From assembly GCA_040143965.1 (NCBI GenBank), contig JASJQH010006984.1:1-29000 (forward strand): 29,000 nt of DNA, in the 5' to 3' direction. The notes beneath the pieces are model-generated. The model was given only the letters and a program-made list of their open reading frames with translations. It was not told where the DNA came from and ran no database searches. Numbering within the stretch: position 1 is the stretch's first letter; each line of letters opens with the position of its first letter. This document shows, piece by piece, positions 1 to 9,664 of the stretch. Both the position numbers and the translations under genes were made by a program. Source of the DNA: Basidiobolus ranarum (lineage: Eukaryota; Basidiobolomycota; Basidiobolomycetes; Basidiobolales).

Positions 1-487
1 AAGAATCTATATATCTGAGGACTTCTGATTGATGTAAATTTTCAATAAAATTTCCTCTTGAGAATAGTGAGTGATATCTATTAAAGTATTTGGGAGCCTG
101 TTGGAAGTAGTATGGAGAATTAGAGAAATTGGTGATTTTCACTTATTGATTTATTGAGTATTGAGTTGACATTTATAGTTTTATTGTGTATGAGTTGACA
201 TTTATAGTTTTATTGTGTTTTGAGTTGACATATATAGTTTTGTCAAGATGTAAACAAAAAAAACATGTAGAATGTGTTAAAAAAGGTCCCAGGAACATGT
301 GTTCAAAGTTTGGGGCTTCTAGCACAAGTTTGAAAAATCCATATATCTGAGAACTTCTCAGTTGGTAAAGATATTTCAAGTAATTCCAATTGAGAATAAT
401 GAATAGTATCTTAGTGAATTATAAGATAACTAAGTACTAAGCTATACATGACTATATAGGTGTTAAGGCAATGTTAATTTGAGCACA
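1..487 (-). repeat. Ty1/Copia LTR-like repeat (fossil), left edge
   Basis: This stretch is homologous, in the same orientation, to the LTR-like repeats at 27940-28257 and 28285-28631. Shared blocks include GGGAGCCTGTTGGAAG (near 92), AAAAGGTCCCAG, CTAGCACAAGTTTGAAAAA and ATCTGAGAACTTCT. Bases 1 to about 80 match the middle of the repeat, and a second, fuller copy runs from about 80 to 487, so two copies are joined or one is interrupted. Orientation is taken from the right-hand copy, which adjoins a minus-strand Copia RNase H end. No internal coding region is seen next to it, so it may be a solo LTR. Old and diverged; boundaries approximate. Confidence 0.65.
162..250. repeat. 30-bp tandem repeat, three units, inside the LTR copy
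   Basis: Units begin with TGAGTTGACAT at 162, 191 and 221 (period 29-30 bp); the first two are nearly identical and the third diverges at its end. The other two LTR copies in the window carry only one unit at this place, so the expansion is specific to this copy. Confidence 0.85.
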
Positions 488-1628
488 AGAAATCAAAATT
501 CAGCACTTTAGCATGGACTTAGCTATGTTTGAATGTCATATATAGTTGCCTATAGCAACTAAGAGAGCTAAAAATGTAAGCTCATAACTGACTTACTGCT
601 AGTAATGTACATAAAATCACAAAGGAGTGGTCAAATCATTTCAGAACAGAGACTGCTACTTAGACTCAGATTAGGCTGCATGGCAAATATCAAGTTGAAT
701 CATGGAGTGAATGCAGAGTTATTGTCATTTAAAAAATGCATGCAAAATAGATGGATTAGTTATGATACTAGGCAAGACATCATGTCACCAGGATATTGGC
801 CAGGGATGAAGAACATAAATAGCCATATAACTGTAACTCGGCTTACACAAATACCGACTGATCAAGCAGGAGATGTAAATAATTGGTATGAATTGGAAAA
901 TATCAAGAAGTATGTCTGTATGTGTGGAATAAGTAGTGTAAACGTTAAGTATAGGTAGTAAATAATCAGTTAACGCCAAGCACTTGCAATAATTAGTTAA
1001 CGCCAAGCAGTGTTAATCACCAAGAAGACCAAACTCCAGATGTAGACACAAAACTGAGAATATTAGAATTAACTGTTGAACAAAGCGTTCCATAGATTAT
1101 CATGTTCAATTTTGTTTCAGTCCAATGATTATTGCCATTGTCAGCATGTTAGGAGATTGAACCCTAGACAAAACCAGTTTGTATACCCATGTTTACATGG
1201 AACAGGGCGGAACAGAGACGGAATTTTTTTTCTTACAAACAATCAAATACAACATGCTCCAACACTGTGAGTATTTGCTGATCATTACTTGGAAGGTTTA
1301 TTTTTGGATGATGCAGGATAATGCATATATTTTACCCCTATATAACTTGACACACCATCTTGTGATCGGAATTGAGTACATTTGAAGTGACACACGATAT
1401 ATATTTGTAGTCTGGAAATTCCTCAAATTTATTCTATGTACAATGTAACAGCCTATACCTGCTACTGAAACGGAATGTCTGATTGTTTCTCAAAAGGTCA
1501 AGTTATGCGGCTAGGGTGTATGGGCTATGGACTGGGTGATGGATATAATGGAAAGATATTGACAAAGTTTCCTTTTCGGGTATAAATATCGATAATAGTG
1601 ATGATGTTCGATGATTTTCCTTTCGTTT
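488..1628. other. Intergenic, no gene recognised
   Basis: The only ORF above 100 codons is 605-958 (+, 117 codons); its product shows no recognisable motif and its codon use is not convincing. A 7-bp perfect inverted repeat (TAGTTGC/GCAACTA) lies at 543-561, and a 15-bp word AGTTAACGCCAAGCA occurs twice, near 968 and 997. This may be decayed repeat DNA adjoining the LTR, but I cannot name a family. Confidence 0.5.
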
Positions 1629-2405
1629 CTAGTGAATATTTTCGTTTTTCTGAAGATGGTGTTGTAGAAGCCCCAAAGGAACATCATCATCATCATCATC
1701 ATCATTGGATTGTTCAAGATCCTGACTTGTGTCACGTTCTTTCTCAAAGCAAAAATAAGGTGGCGGTGGTGGCACATATTGTTGCTTAGAAGTGACGGGT
1801 AGAGGAGCTGGAACCACCTGTGGGCATGTTGCTTTACCTACCCGTCTCAAAAATGCCGCTCTTTCCATAACTCTACGCTCAATCAAAGAAGGATGAAGAT
1901 TATCAACCAGCACAGAACTCTGCATCTTCGACATGGTTTGATGAATCAAAAGAATTTCTACGATAGGACGCTCCCTGTATCTGCGTAACTTCTCTAAGCT
2001 CATTATATAAGTAGACTTGAGTGGGGAATATCTTGGTTGGGGTTCAACCAAATTAGTATTCAATACTATGTGCAAAGGATCATCACCCATAGGCTGATCC
2101 TCTTCCTCCGTTTGTAGAGGTTGTTTTTCCACCAAAGTAGGTTCTTGTGGGCTTACATGGTTGGAAAAAAAGCCCAAGCTGGTGAATAATTGTTTGAAAG
2201 TATATGACTTGGATTCTTTGGGAATTGGAGGGGGGGCATTATTAGAGATAAGGGCGTCATTGTGATAAACTGGTATACTTGATACGTCAAGTCTGGTATC
2301 TTTTTCCAGCTCGTAAGTGCTTAGCGGCATGATGTCCGATAAGTAAGTATGCGGCGCTTTCTTAAAACTGAGAGTAGGTTGTGGCAATGTAATCTCGAAA
2401 GGCAT
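1629..2405 (-). CDS. Hypothetical acidic, proline-rich protein (258 aa)
   Basis: A single uninterrupted frame of 258 codons starts at the first ATG (2403-2405). I do not recognise the family and assign no function. The product has no signal peptide or membrane segment. Two proline runs are visible (residues 58-60 and a five-Pro run at 212-216 followed by Tyr), a basic, probably helical middle (about 137-190, rich in Arg/Leu/Glu), and a C-terminal seven-Asp run (235-241) followed directly by VPLGLLQ. The Asp run is encoded by a CAT/ATG trinucleotide repeat. Proline runs before an aromatic residue suggest a protein-protein interaction role, which is inference only. An (AT)n tract about 93 bp upstream (2498-2511) could serve as a TATA element. 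The length and non-random composition make a real gene likely. Confidence 0.7.
   Translation of the reverse strand: MPFEITLPQPTLSFKKAPHTYLSDIMPLSTYELEKDTRLDVSSIPVYHNDALISNNAPPPIPKESKSYTFKQLFTSLGFFSNHVSPQEPTLVEKQPLQTEEEDQPMGDDPLHIVLNTNLVEPQPRYSPLKSTYIMSLEKLRRYRERPIVEILLIHQTMSKMQSSVLVDNLHPSLIERRVMERAAFLRRVGKATCPQVVPAPLPVTSKQQYVPPPPPYFCFEKERDTSQDLEQSNDDDDDDDVPLGLLQHHLQKNENIH
1682..1705. repeat. (CAT)8 microsatellite inside a coding region
   Basis: Eight perfect CAT units. Read on the minus strand in frame with the 258-aa protein they encode the poly-Asp run; on the plus strand they would give poly-His in a short shadow ORF. Likely length-polymorphic. Confidence 0.9.
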
Positions 2406-4034
2406 TACGGAACAGATGGTTTACAATTTCAATTCGAAAGGGCTATTATGAATCCAAATGTTGAACTGTCACTATCGGGCGTGGTAGTCAATCTGCGATA
2501 TATATATATATGTATACGCCTGTAGCAGATTGAATACGCGCTGAACAAATTAGGGGTGAAGAGATATTTTGAATCTACTGTCTAGTCCATGAGGTACTTA
2601 ATATAGTAATTCGCGTCTGGTACAAATCGATCCTCTTCTTTGGATTATCTGGTGCATGGGTTGATTTTTTTCACATCCGCCAAGCTAGACGAAGAAAAGT
2701 CGAGATACTTCCCGGAAATCCAAAAGGATTATCTTAATACTGTATATTAAAGTGTTCCATCTTTTTGAATGCAAAAGTTATTTTCGTTGAAGCGCTATTA
2801 AAAGCGGTAAGATTACAATTAGTGGGATTAAAAACACGTAGTGATAGAATCGATCTTAATAGAAAGGCATAGGAATGGGATTCGATTTTGAAGCGCACCA
2901 TATTTGAACTATAATCTAATATTAGCGGATATTCTCAAATTGGGCGATTTCATATAAATTATTCTTTTTCACCTTCTATCAAGTAGGGCCGACATCGGTG
3001 GCTGCTAATTATCGATGATAAGCCATAGGGTCATATGTACATTCAATTTCATGCCACGAATTTTTGAATAAAGTTATGAAAGTAAGTTAAGTAGTATTCT
3101 AAGTTAATCAAATAAATCATCGTCCATGGTGATATACATTATTAAGCTCTTCTTAATTGTTATATGTAAAATCCACGCTGATTGTTCCCAAAGATGAACA
3201 TAATTCTCGGCAGCCTGGAAGGTTGCAAGGTTACATCCCCAACTGCATCTGACTTTCCCGAGAATTCAAGTTCCGCTAGATAATTGGTCATTGAAGCATG
3301 CACTACTATACCACAAGGCTTGGCTCAGTACTGTAAAAAAGATCAACTTCAATTCGACTACATAATCGATACATATGTAGGTACCATAGACCTTCTATTA
3401 TTAGAACGCATGAAGCAAAAATAACTTATAAGATAGAAAGTTACTACAAATCACTCGATCGCTATCTCTTACTTTATCAGGGCTGTTCAAGTTACGCGGG
3501 TATAACGGAATTGGCATTTGCAGTTGTGATGTTCTCGGTACTTATTTATAGATCGCATAATATAAGCAGTGTCTATCGATCAACCAACAGTAATCCTCGA
3601 TATCAGTAAAAATAAGCAGGCACTTAACTATGCTACAAGATATCAATATCCTTTTTAAATTGTATTATCTAGACGATATTGAGGAAGTTGAGATTCCAAA
3701 ATAAATCTCCAAATTTCTGAACGTTACTGAAGTATATTACCAACTTTCTGCATCATACATGAGGTGTTTACCTTTCTTAATTTCCAGTATCATACAATCA
3801 TGTACAAATTATCTCAGCAACTTCAATTAAAATATGTTAACACTATAAAATTCAGACAAAAAATACTGACTATGCCTTTATTAGCTATGCATAAATTGGA
3901 AGGAGTGTCATACTTTCAAGATATTTGCATATCAAATAGTCTGTGATATAAGAAATGTTCAACATGTCCCTCATAAAACAGCCACAAAGTTATCTATGAT
4001 TGGGTTTTGACAAAAAACGGAGTCATAGCTGAAA
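2406..4034. other. Intergenic, no gene recognised
   Basis: About 1.6 kb without a frame above 60 codons that looks coding, and no tRNA-like A/B-box pair. The first ~110 bp are the presumed promoter of the minus-strand 258-aa gene. I see nothing else that I can support. Confidence 0.5.
2498..2511 (-). promoter_or_regulatory. (AT)n tract, possible TATA element
   Basis: An alternating AT run 93 bp upstream of the ATG at 2405. Position is compatible with a TATA element for the minus-strand gene, but it may be a simple repeat. Confidence 0.3.
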
Positions 4035-4104
4035 GATACTACCAACATAGTGATACAATATCATGGATAGATACTACTAACATAGTGATACAATATCATG
4101 GATA
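4035..4104. repeat. 35-bp direct tandem duplication
   Basis: Two adjacent 35-bp units (4035-4069 and 4070-4104) differ at one position only (ACTACCAAC versus ACTACTAAC). The high identity implies a recent duplication. The second unit contains the ATG of the doubtful small gene that follows. Confidence 0.92.
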
Positions 4105-4407
4105 AATGGCTGGAGGCTTATGAAGATTATCTACTTGGAGTGGGGCTTTGACCTGCATTCGTGAATACGGATTCTAGAGATTGTAGTATTATTATATCAG
4201 ATGACAAACCCCAAGCTCAAATATCCAGAATATGTGAGATTGGGTTTATTGAACAAATGTTCCCCAGAAAGAGTGTTCGATATACTACATGACATATATA
4301 TTATTTTATCCAACCTAGGGCTTAGAAACCGATTAGATATAACACGCTATAGAGATCAATTGATTATTTCGTTCGATTTATACAATAATCAAGAAGCTGT
4401 AACATGA
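4098..4407 (+). CDS. Doubtful two-exon small gene (about 82 aa)
   Basis: The segment 4201-4407 is open for 68 codons and looks protein-like (charged, with hydrophobic segments such as FDILHDIYIILSNLGL). Just before it, TATTATATCAG resembles a 3' splice site. If a 61-bp intron runs 4140-4200 (GTGGGG...TATCAG), the frame joins in phase 0 to 14 codons starting at ATG 4098 (MDKWLEAYEDYLLG). The intron size fits the 54-76 bp range of secure introns here, but the donor is weak and I recognise no family. It could be a gene remnant or chance. No function assigned. Confidence 0.25.
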
Positions 4408-5634
4408 CTGAGTGGGTCATTATTATGGTATTCGATATCTTAGACACTTGTTCTACGAGAAAAATAGAGTGGTTTCAACATAAACATATATGTGCTTGTA
4501 ATAGCTCGTTTTTAATTCTATTCCTTCCAACCACTCCTTCTACACAATAGCTCGTATTTAATATCAAACTTCTACGTGAGCCATTCTCCCCAAATGATTA
4601 GAACAACGGAACCAATTCCCGAACTTCATGTTACTCTAGATTCACATTGCATCATACAGTTCCTATTTCTCTCTAGTTTTCTACCTTATGACAAGTACTC
4701 TCTTACTTAATTCAGAACTCACATCATATATGTTTCAAGCACAACGTAACAAACAGAGTTGGTACGGATTCATTTAACAACTCGGCTATTCTACCGAAAG
4801 AGTGATGTAACGAAAACGTTACGCCTATAGTGGTTCAAAGCTGACCTATCACTATCACCATCCTACCCTTCATCGCCGTAGTCAAAACTATACGCCTTTA
4901 CCCATCTTAGTTCAGAACTACCATCCAAAGGCGACATCTGGCTATTTTTATAGATGTGTTACCTTCGTACAAATGCAAGCATTCTAAAAAGTCAGCAAAA
5001 AGAACTCAAGCAACTCACGGCACCTCATTAGGTACCTCATTAATTACTCCCTTATGGAAATTACCACAATAAACATCAAGGCCTTCTAATATTACGTACA
5101 CTGTATTTTTAACTCTGTTCCAATCCATATAGGGAATGTCTAAGTATATCCTTGATGTAATATAAGTTGTCTAAGTATAGTCTTGATGTAATGTAAACTC
5201 TCCAATACACATTCGCCCACATTCATCCAAATATCTGGTTGATGTTTACCTTCATTAAACAACTCAGCTAATGGGCGAAACATTCAATGTCAAATCAACT
5301 TCATCATGCGGCGATTGTTTAGAGCCGCTGGATCACGTGTAGATGGCATGGTTTATTTAGTACCCCAAAATAGAGCTTCTTTCCATGGCCATTGGCTCTT
5401 TTCTAGATGGTTTAATAGTGACGATCTAATAGTAATATTTGATATGTAGGATAGGTATTCATTTTGAGGATCGGAATTCCTTGCATACCGTTTATAATAG
5501 AGCCCATGAGATGTTGTGAAATGTGGCAGCTGGGGTTTGATTAGTGAGTAAAAAGGGAAATGTATCTGGTGAATAGACTGACTAAAACAGAACTCCGTGT
5601 CACCAACTAAAACATTAATGGATCCCATTTCTTC
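4408..5634. other. Intergenic, no gene recognised
   Basis: No convincing coding frame. A 91-codon minus-strand frame (5353-5628) begins only 7 bp from the TATA box of the next gene and shows no motif. A perfect inverted repeat GTAACGAAAACGTTAC lies at 4807-4822. A diverged word ATTWAACAACTCRGCTA occurs near 4770 and 5253, and a short direct repeat around CTAAGTATA-CTTGATGTAAT occurs at about 5141-5190. Confidence 0.45.
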
Positions 5635-5641
5635 TATAAAA
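5635..5641 (+). promoter_or_regulatory. TATA box (TATAAAA) of the secreted-protein gene
   Basis: TATAAAA 103-109 bp upstream of the ATG at 5744; a start near 5665 would leave a 5' leader of about 80 bp. Confidence 0.6.
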
Positions 5642-5743
5642 TCCTGCTCATTACTTCTATCCTCACATCAGTCACAGCATTCAGTTACTTTCAATTTTCC
5701 TCCGTTCTTCTTTGTGTTTTAAATTTGACTCTCCATATTCAAC

Positions 5744-6391
5744 ATGAGATTCTTCAAGTCAATTCTTTTTGCTGCTGGTCTTGTAGGTATTGCATCTGCT
5801 TGTGAAAACGAGTGTCGTCAAGCTGCTGATCGTGACTTTATTATCAAGTACACTCCTCTTGTTGCTGACTTATTTGACACCTTTGAAAGCCGTGTTAAAA
5901 GCACCTTTTCCTACGAAGTACGCACACACATTGCTTTAGAAGCCAACCTCAAAAATGCTTTTTTCAAATCCAAGGAAGGTTTGATGGAAAAGATGCACAG
6001 TATCATGGATTATGGTATTTTTGGCAAATATCACGCTAGATGCTATAAGGTGGACACCCCCGGATGCCCCAACTACTACTGCGAGGAAGTATGTGGCTCT
6101 CCTGGATCAATCATCTACTATTTAGACGATGTTCTCCAGCGTACTCGTCAAGGAGTCATTGACGCAATCAAGAATGATTCCAAAGAAGGTGGTAAATATG
6201 ATACACTCATCTGGGCCGCTGTAACCAAAATCCTTGGTAAAGATGTCCCCAAAGCTCAGCTAGATAAACTTCGCTTGGACTACTTGAAGGATTTAGAAGA
6301 TTTCGGTAAAAGTACTGATGAATTGTGTGAACAAGAATGTTGGACAAAATGGACTCCTGAACTCGTCTACTTGCTTCAAGGCTATGATTAA
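5744..6391 (+). CDS. Secreted eight-cysteine protein, unknown function (215 aa)
   Basis: A single-exon gene. The N-terminus is a classic signal peptide: basic MRFFK, hydrophobic core to about residue 16, and an A-S-A cleavage site after residue 19, so the mature protein would begin with Cys20. Mature cysteines are at 20, 24, 100, 108, 113, 117, 195 and 199: eight, an even number suited to four disulfides. Six of them form three CxxxC motifs, CENEC, CEEVC and CEQEC, at the start, middle and end of the chain. The rest looks helical and charged; one N-glycosylation sequon is at 144-146. There are no transmembrane segments or catalytic motifs that I recognise. A TATA box, an A at -3 (CAACATG) and strongly biased codons suggest high expression. 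It resembles small secreted helical proteins of filamentous and zygomycete fungi in general style, but I cannot name a family; effector, adhesin or structural roles are open. Confidence 0.85.
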   Translation: MRFFKSILFAAGLVGIASACENECRQAADRDFIIKYTPLVADLFDTFESRVKSTFSYEVRTHIALEANLKNAFFKSKEGLMEKMHSIMDYGIFGKYHARCYKVDTPGCPNYYCEEVCGSPGSIIYYLDDVLQRTRQGVIDAIKNDSKEGGKYDTLIWAAVTKILGKDVPKAQLDKLRLDYLKDLEDFGKSTDELCEQECWTKWTPELVYLLQGYD

Positions 6392-6560
6392 GCTACTCCT
6401 ATCCGCATAGCATATTTTTGACAAAATATTTTCAGTGCACTCCCATTTTGACACTCATCCCATTTAGATCTCAGGCGTAGGCAGGCGACGACTAATTCAA
6501 GTGATCTATATATCATCATAAATGCTTAATGTACAACCATCCTTATTGTAATTAGAATTA

Positions 6561-6566
6561 AATAAA
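6561..6566 (+). terminator. Poly(A) signal AATAAA
   Basis: Canonical AATAAA 170 bp after the stop codon of the secreted-protein gene. Confidence 0.45.
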
Positions 6567-7147
6567 AACTTCAGTTCTATAAATAGTCAAATGCTTCTTC
6601 TTCATTTTCCCACCACGACCAATCATTTGTGGTACGTTAACCTCATGATTGGGGTAGTGTTATGGTGGGGGGATAGGTTAGTCTGGACAGATTTATCCAG
6701 CCATGACTCAGCAGGATCCGAGGCCGGTAGTATTTTAATCGAAGGTATGCTTAGTTAGGGTTAATTTATTAATGAAATAACACTTTTGCCTAGTATAGGT
6801 TCAGTTGGTTTGGGTCATTTGCCTCTTTTCCCATCTTGGAGGTTATTGGTTTCAAAGTGAAAAGAATGTTAATCCCTATATTTAATTCATTCCTAGGATT
6901 GGCTTCTGCTTGACCCACAATTATTAGTATGTAAAGCAACCTTTAACTCCTTCATGATGATGCTGGTAGATTCCACGAACATGCTCACTAAAATAACTGT
7001 GTTTCTTAGAAACCAAAAATTGGATAAAATTGGTTTGGAGCGGAGAAAACATCTAAAAATTCCAAATCTAATAATATTGTCAAGATCTATTTTGGGTTCT
7101 TTTTAGGACTAGGGTTATGTTAAGTTAGTTAAATATAATCCGAATGA

Positions 7148-7210
7148 TTTAAGGGTTAGGGCTAGTATTTTAAGGGTTAGGGCTAGTATTTTAAGGGTTA
7201 GGGCTAGTAA
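7148..7210. repeat. 21-bp tandem repeat carrying TTAGGG, three units
   Basis: Units at 7148-7168, 7169-7189 and 7190-7210; the first two are identical and the third differs only at its last base. Each contains AAGGGTTAGGG followed by CTAGTAT. TTAGGG is the telomere repeat of most fungi, and TTAGGG-binding factors (Tbf1-like) also act at promoters. Confidence 0.9.
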
Positions 7211-7811
7211 TTTCTTTCTTAGATCGGCATGAAAGATCTTTTACTGCCAACAAAAAGGGTAAATCTCTTAGTTCCCGAGATCTCTAACATGTACTGATTG
7301 ATTTACCAGAGTTCAATGATGCAGCAAAATCAAAAACCGAGCTTGAACTAGTGACACCATCATTGTAACATTGTGAGGTCTTGGCTCCTTGCTATGTCAT
7401 GTTTTTGATGAATCCTGAGCTGACGTAAGAAGCAAATTGTCGTTCTTTTTTTCACTCGACCTGCTTCATTTCATGTAAGCCGTTCAGCCATACGGCTACG
7501 AATCTGGTTATTTACCGTAGTATAGACATATGGAGATTAATGATGCGTGATCGCTCATGTAGGGAGAATATTTCATCTAGATTAGCCGGGGGTTCATCAA
7601 CCATAGGTTTGATGATTAACATCAGCCATTTTAACTCAGTATTGGATGACTGATTAAGAGATTCATGTGGAAATCAGCTACCATTTAGCCGAATGCGACG
7701 GTGATATGGGTAATTAGTAATATCATAAATTGACAGTTCATTATATGTTACTTATATATGGAGAATTACTAATCTTTTTTTCCGCAGAACCCTTAAACCA
7801 ATCTGGAAATT

Positions 7812-7818
7812 TATAAAA
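7812..7818 (+). promoter_or_regulatory. TATA box (TATAAAA) of the kinase gene
   Basis: TATAAAA 135-141 bp upstream of the ATG at 7953. Confidence 0.5.
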
Positions 7819-7952
7819 GTGGGCAGTAGACCGTAGCTGTCTCGATATTTTACTACACTTTCAAACTTCTTGGTGAATCCAAGTATTGGGACTAAATTGA
7901 TTATATTTTCATTGAATTTCAACCCATTTATTCATTGATATTCACACTACAA

Positions 7953-9226
7953 ATGCTCAGCACAGTCCCATTAAACGTAGTGGAAACCCCAAGTCTAGAC
8001 CAAGCGGTGCATAATTTTATTCAACCATTCCCAGTCACCCACAAAGTTGCCACACATGAGTCCGTGCAGAAATTCCTTCCACTCTCACAGCCATCCTCTT
8101 CTCTTTCTTTGGATAGCTTAACTACGTGTTCTTCAACTCATTCTTCTTCAACCTTCAACTCTGAACGTGACTATTTCTCGGTAGATCTTACCAAAGTTCC
8201 TAGTCGTTTTGTATTTGCCGATATAAAGACACAAACTGCGAGTCCTACCAAGAAGCATCGGTTTAGTTTATTTTCAAGCTTAAAAAAAGTGTTATACCAA
8301 AAGAAAAAGGTTTTTCCACTTGTTGATGCTCTCGAGAAAAGACAGGGTCCTCTACTCAAGGATTGCTATGGTCCATTCGTTGATAATATCGGCTCTGGTA
8401 ACGGTGGTAGCGTTCAACTTGCTCATAAAGAAACAAGCAATCAGGTATGTTTACTCTGTATTTTGCTTGCTTAACGATAGACACTAACCTTGACCAATTT
8501 TCACAGAGATATGCAGTGAAAAGTTTCCGACAGCGCTTTCCAGAGGAGAATGAAGCTCGCTACTATGAATGGTTAAGCAACGAGATATTTATCACTGCCT
8601 CTGTTCAACACCCAAACATCGTTGATATTTATGACGTTGTACTTGAAGAAGGGGAGATCCATCAGGTTATGGAGTATTGCCCCACAGATCTATTTCAAAT
8701 TGTTACTTCGGGTGAGATAACCGTTGAGTTAGCCGGGAGATATTTTATTCAGCTCATACGCGGTTTGTCTTACCTTCATGGTCGCGGGTTTGGTCATCGC
8801 GATTTAAAATTGGAGAACATATGCGTCAATGAGGATGGTGACGTCAAGATCATCGATTTCGGATGTGCGGTCGTGTTTAAAACATTTGGTTATGATCCAA
8901 AATTAGTTCAGGATGTTTGTGGCTCTGACCCATACATTGCTCCGGAGATTTTTGATGGTGAGGCTTATGATGTCAGAAAATCCGACATCTGGTCAGCCGC
9001 GATTGTTTACATCACCATGATTTTACGCAAGTCTCCTTGGGATATTGCTAGATCGAGCGATAAATCCTACAAGTTATATTTGGAGCACAGAAAGACTGGT
9101 CGCTTTTTCAATAAGATTCCCTCGGCGGCCGCCACCATTCTGAAGAAAATGTTGGAGCCTAATCCTAGCATGCGTGCATCAATGGATGAAATTTTGGCCG
9201 ACAGCTGGATTCAAAGTCTTAATTAA
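7953..9226 (+). CDS. Ser/Thr protein kinase, fungal Hal4/Hal5/Npr1-like (403 aa, one intron)
   Basis: Exon 1 is 7953-8444 and exon 2 is 8507-9226; the 62-bp intron has GTATGT, branch-like ACTAAC (8483-8488) and TCACAG, and joins in phase 0 within the kinase N-lobe. The first ATG is 7953. Residues 1-130 are Ser/Thr-rich and probably regulatory. The kinase domain has the glycine loop GSGNGGSV (147-154), the ATP lysine in YAVK (K169), a likely alpha-C Glu190, catalytic HRDLKLEN (261-268), IIDFG (D281) and GSDPYIAPE (303-311), so it should be active. The HRDLKLEN, IDFGCAVVF and CGSDPYIAPE blocks match the fungal family that includes Hal4/Sat4, Hal5 and Npr1, which in yeast regulate potassium and nutrient transporters at the membrane. 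The N-terminus is shorter than in yeast members, so the exact orthologue is unclear. Confidence 0.9.
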
Positions 9227-9664
9227 GCAGTTTTCCTGTATTTATGACTCCTTTGTATATAGTTGACATATATCACTTCAGTAGCCATTTCATTTGGCTT
9301 TTTTTGTTCATTCCATTGTATTATTTTCTCTACTTCTACCTGCCCTGCCCATGCACATTTTCATGTATATAGCTAGACGGGGCATCGATTTTCTATGAAT
9401 AAATATTATCCAGCATCGTAAGTACAGGCTTGTAATTCGTTATTGTTTTCTACTGGATATATCAGTCAGCAAATATGTCCTATCTGACTTGGAGTGTATT
9501 CACTTTATTGTTTAGCAATTGAGCTTACATATGAATGTTGTGCTATCGGCTTCAAGAGTTGACATCATCTTACGAGCTATATAAACACGTAGAACAAGTG
9601 GTGCATGGTATAAATGAGAACGAAATATTATTCACAAGTGTGCTGCTGTCTACACACTATTGTA
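9227..9664. other. 3' regions of the convergent kinase and SPC1 genes
   Basis: AT-rich spacer between two convergent genes; holds the kinase poly(A) signal and, on the minus strand, an AATAAA (plus-strand TTTATT at 9504-9509) that could serve SPC1. Nothing else seen. Confidence 0.55.
9398..9403 (+). terminator. Poly(A) signal AATAAA of the kinase gene
   Basis: AATAAA 172 bp after the kinase stop codon. Confidence 0.45.

Larger units (their letters stand above)
6392..7952. other. Intergenic with short repeats, no gene recognised
   Basis: No ORF of note. Contents are: the 3' region of the secreted-protein gene; an imperfect inverted repeat whose arms contain CCAATCAT (6619-6626) and ATGATTGG (6645-6652), i.e. 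two opposed CCAAT boxes; scattered TTAGGG words (around 6757, 7108); the 21-bp tandem repeat at 7148-7210; and the kinase promoter from about 7750. Confidence 0.5.

Noticed and set aside
605-958. 117-codon plus-strand frame near the left LTR
   Set aside because: No recognisable motif, unconvincing codon use, and it lies in probable repeat-derived DNA.
1598-1789. Plus-strand frame with eight consecutive His
   Set aside because: Shadow of the CAT microsatellite that encodes poly-Asp in the longer minus-strand gene.
3764-3946. 60-codon plus-strand frame
   Set aside because: Low-information AT-rich frame with no motif and no splice partner.
4826-4850. GTTCAAAGC resembling a tRNA B box
   Set aside because: No A box at the right distance and no T-arm or acceptor stem pairing.
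5353-5628. 91-codon minus-strand frame
   Set aside because: No motif or signal peptide; it starts against the TATA box of the secreted-protein gene and looks like a chance frame.
6703-6711. TGACTCA word as a second Gcn4 site
   Set aside because: Only the 7-bp core is present, a few such cores are expected by chance, and no amino-acid gene is nearby.
7605-7660. TGATGAT and CTGA words suggesting a C/D-box snoRNA
   Set aside because: No terminal stem flanks the boxes; these words are common in AT-rich DNA.
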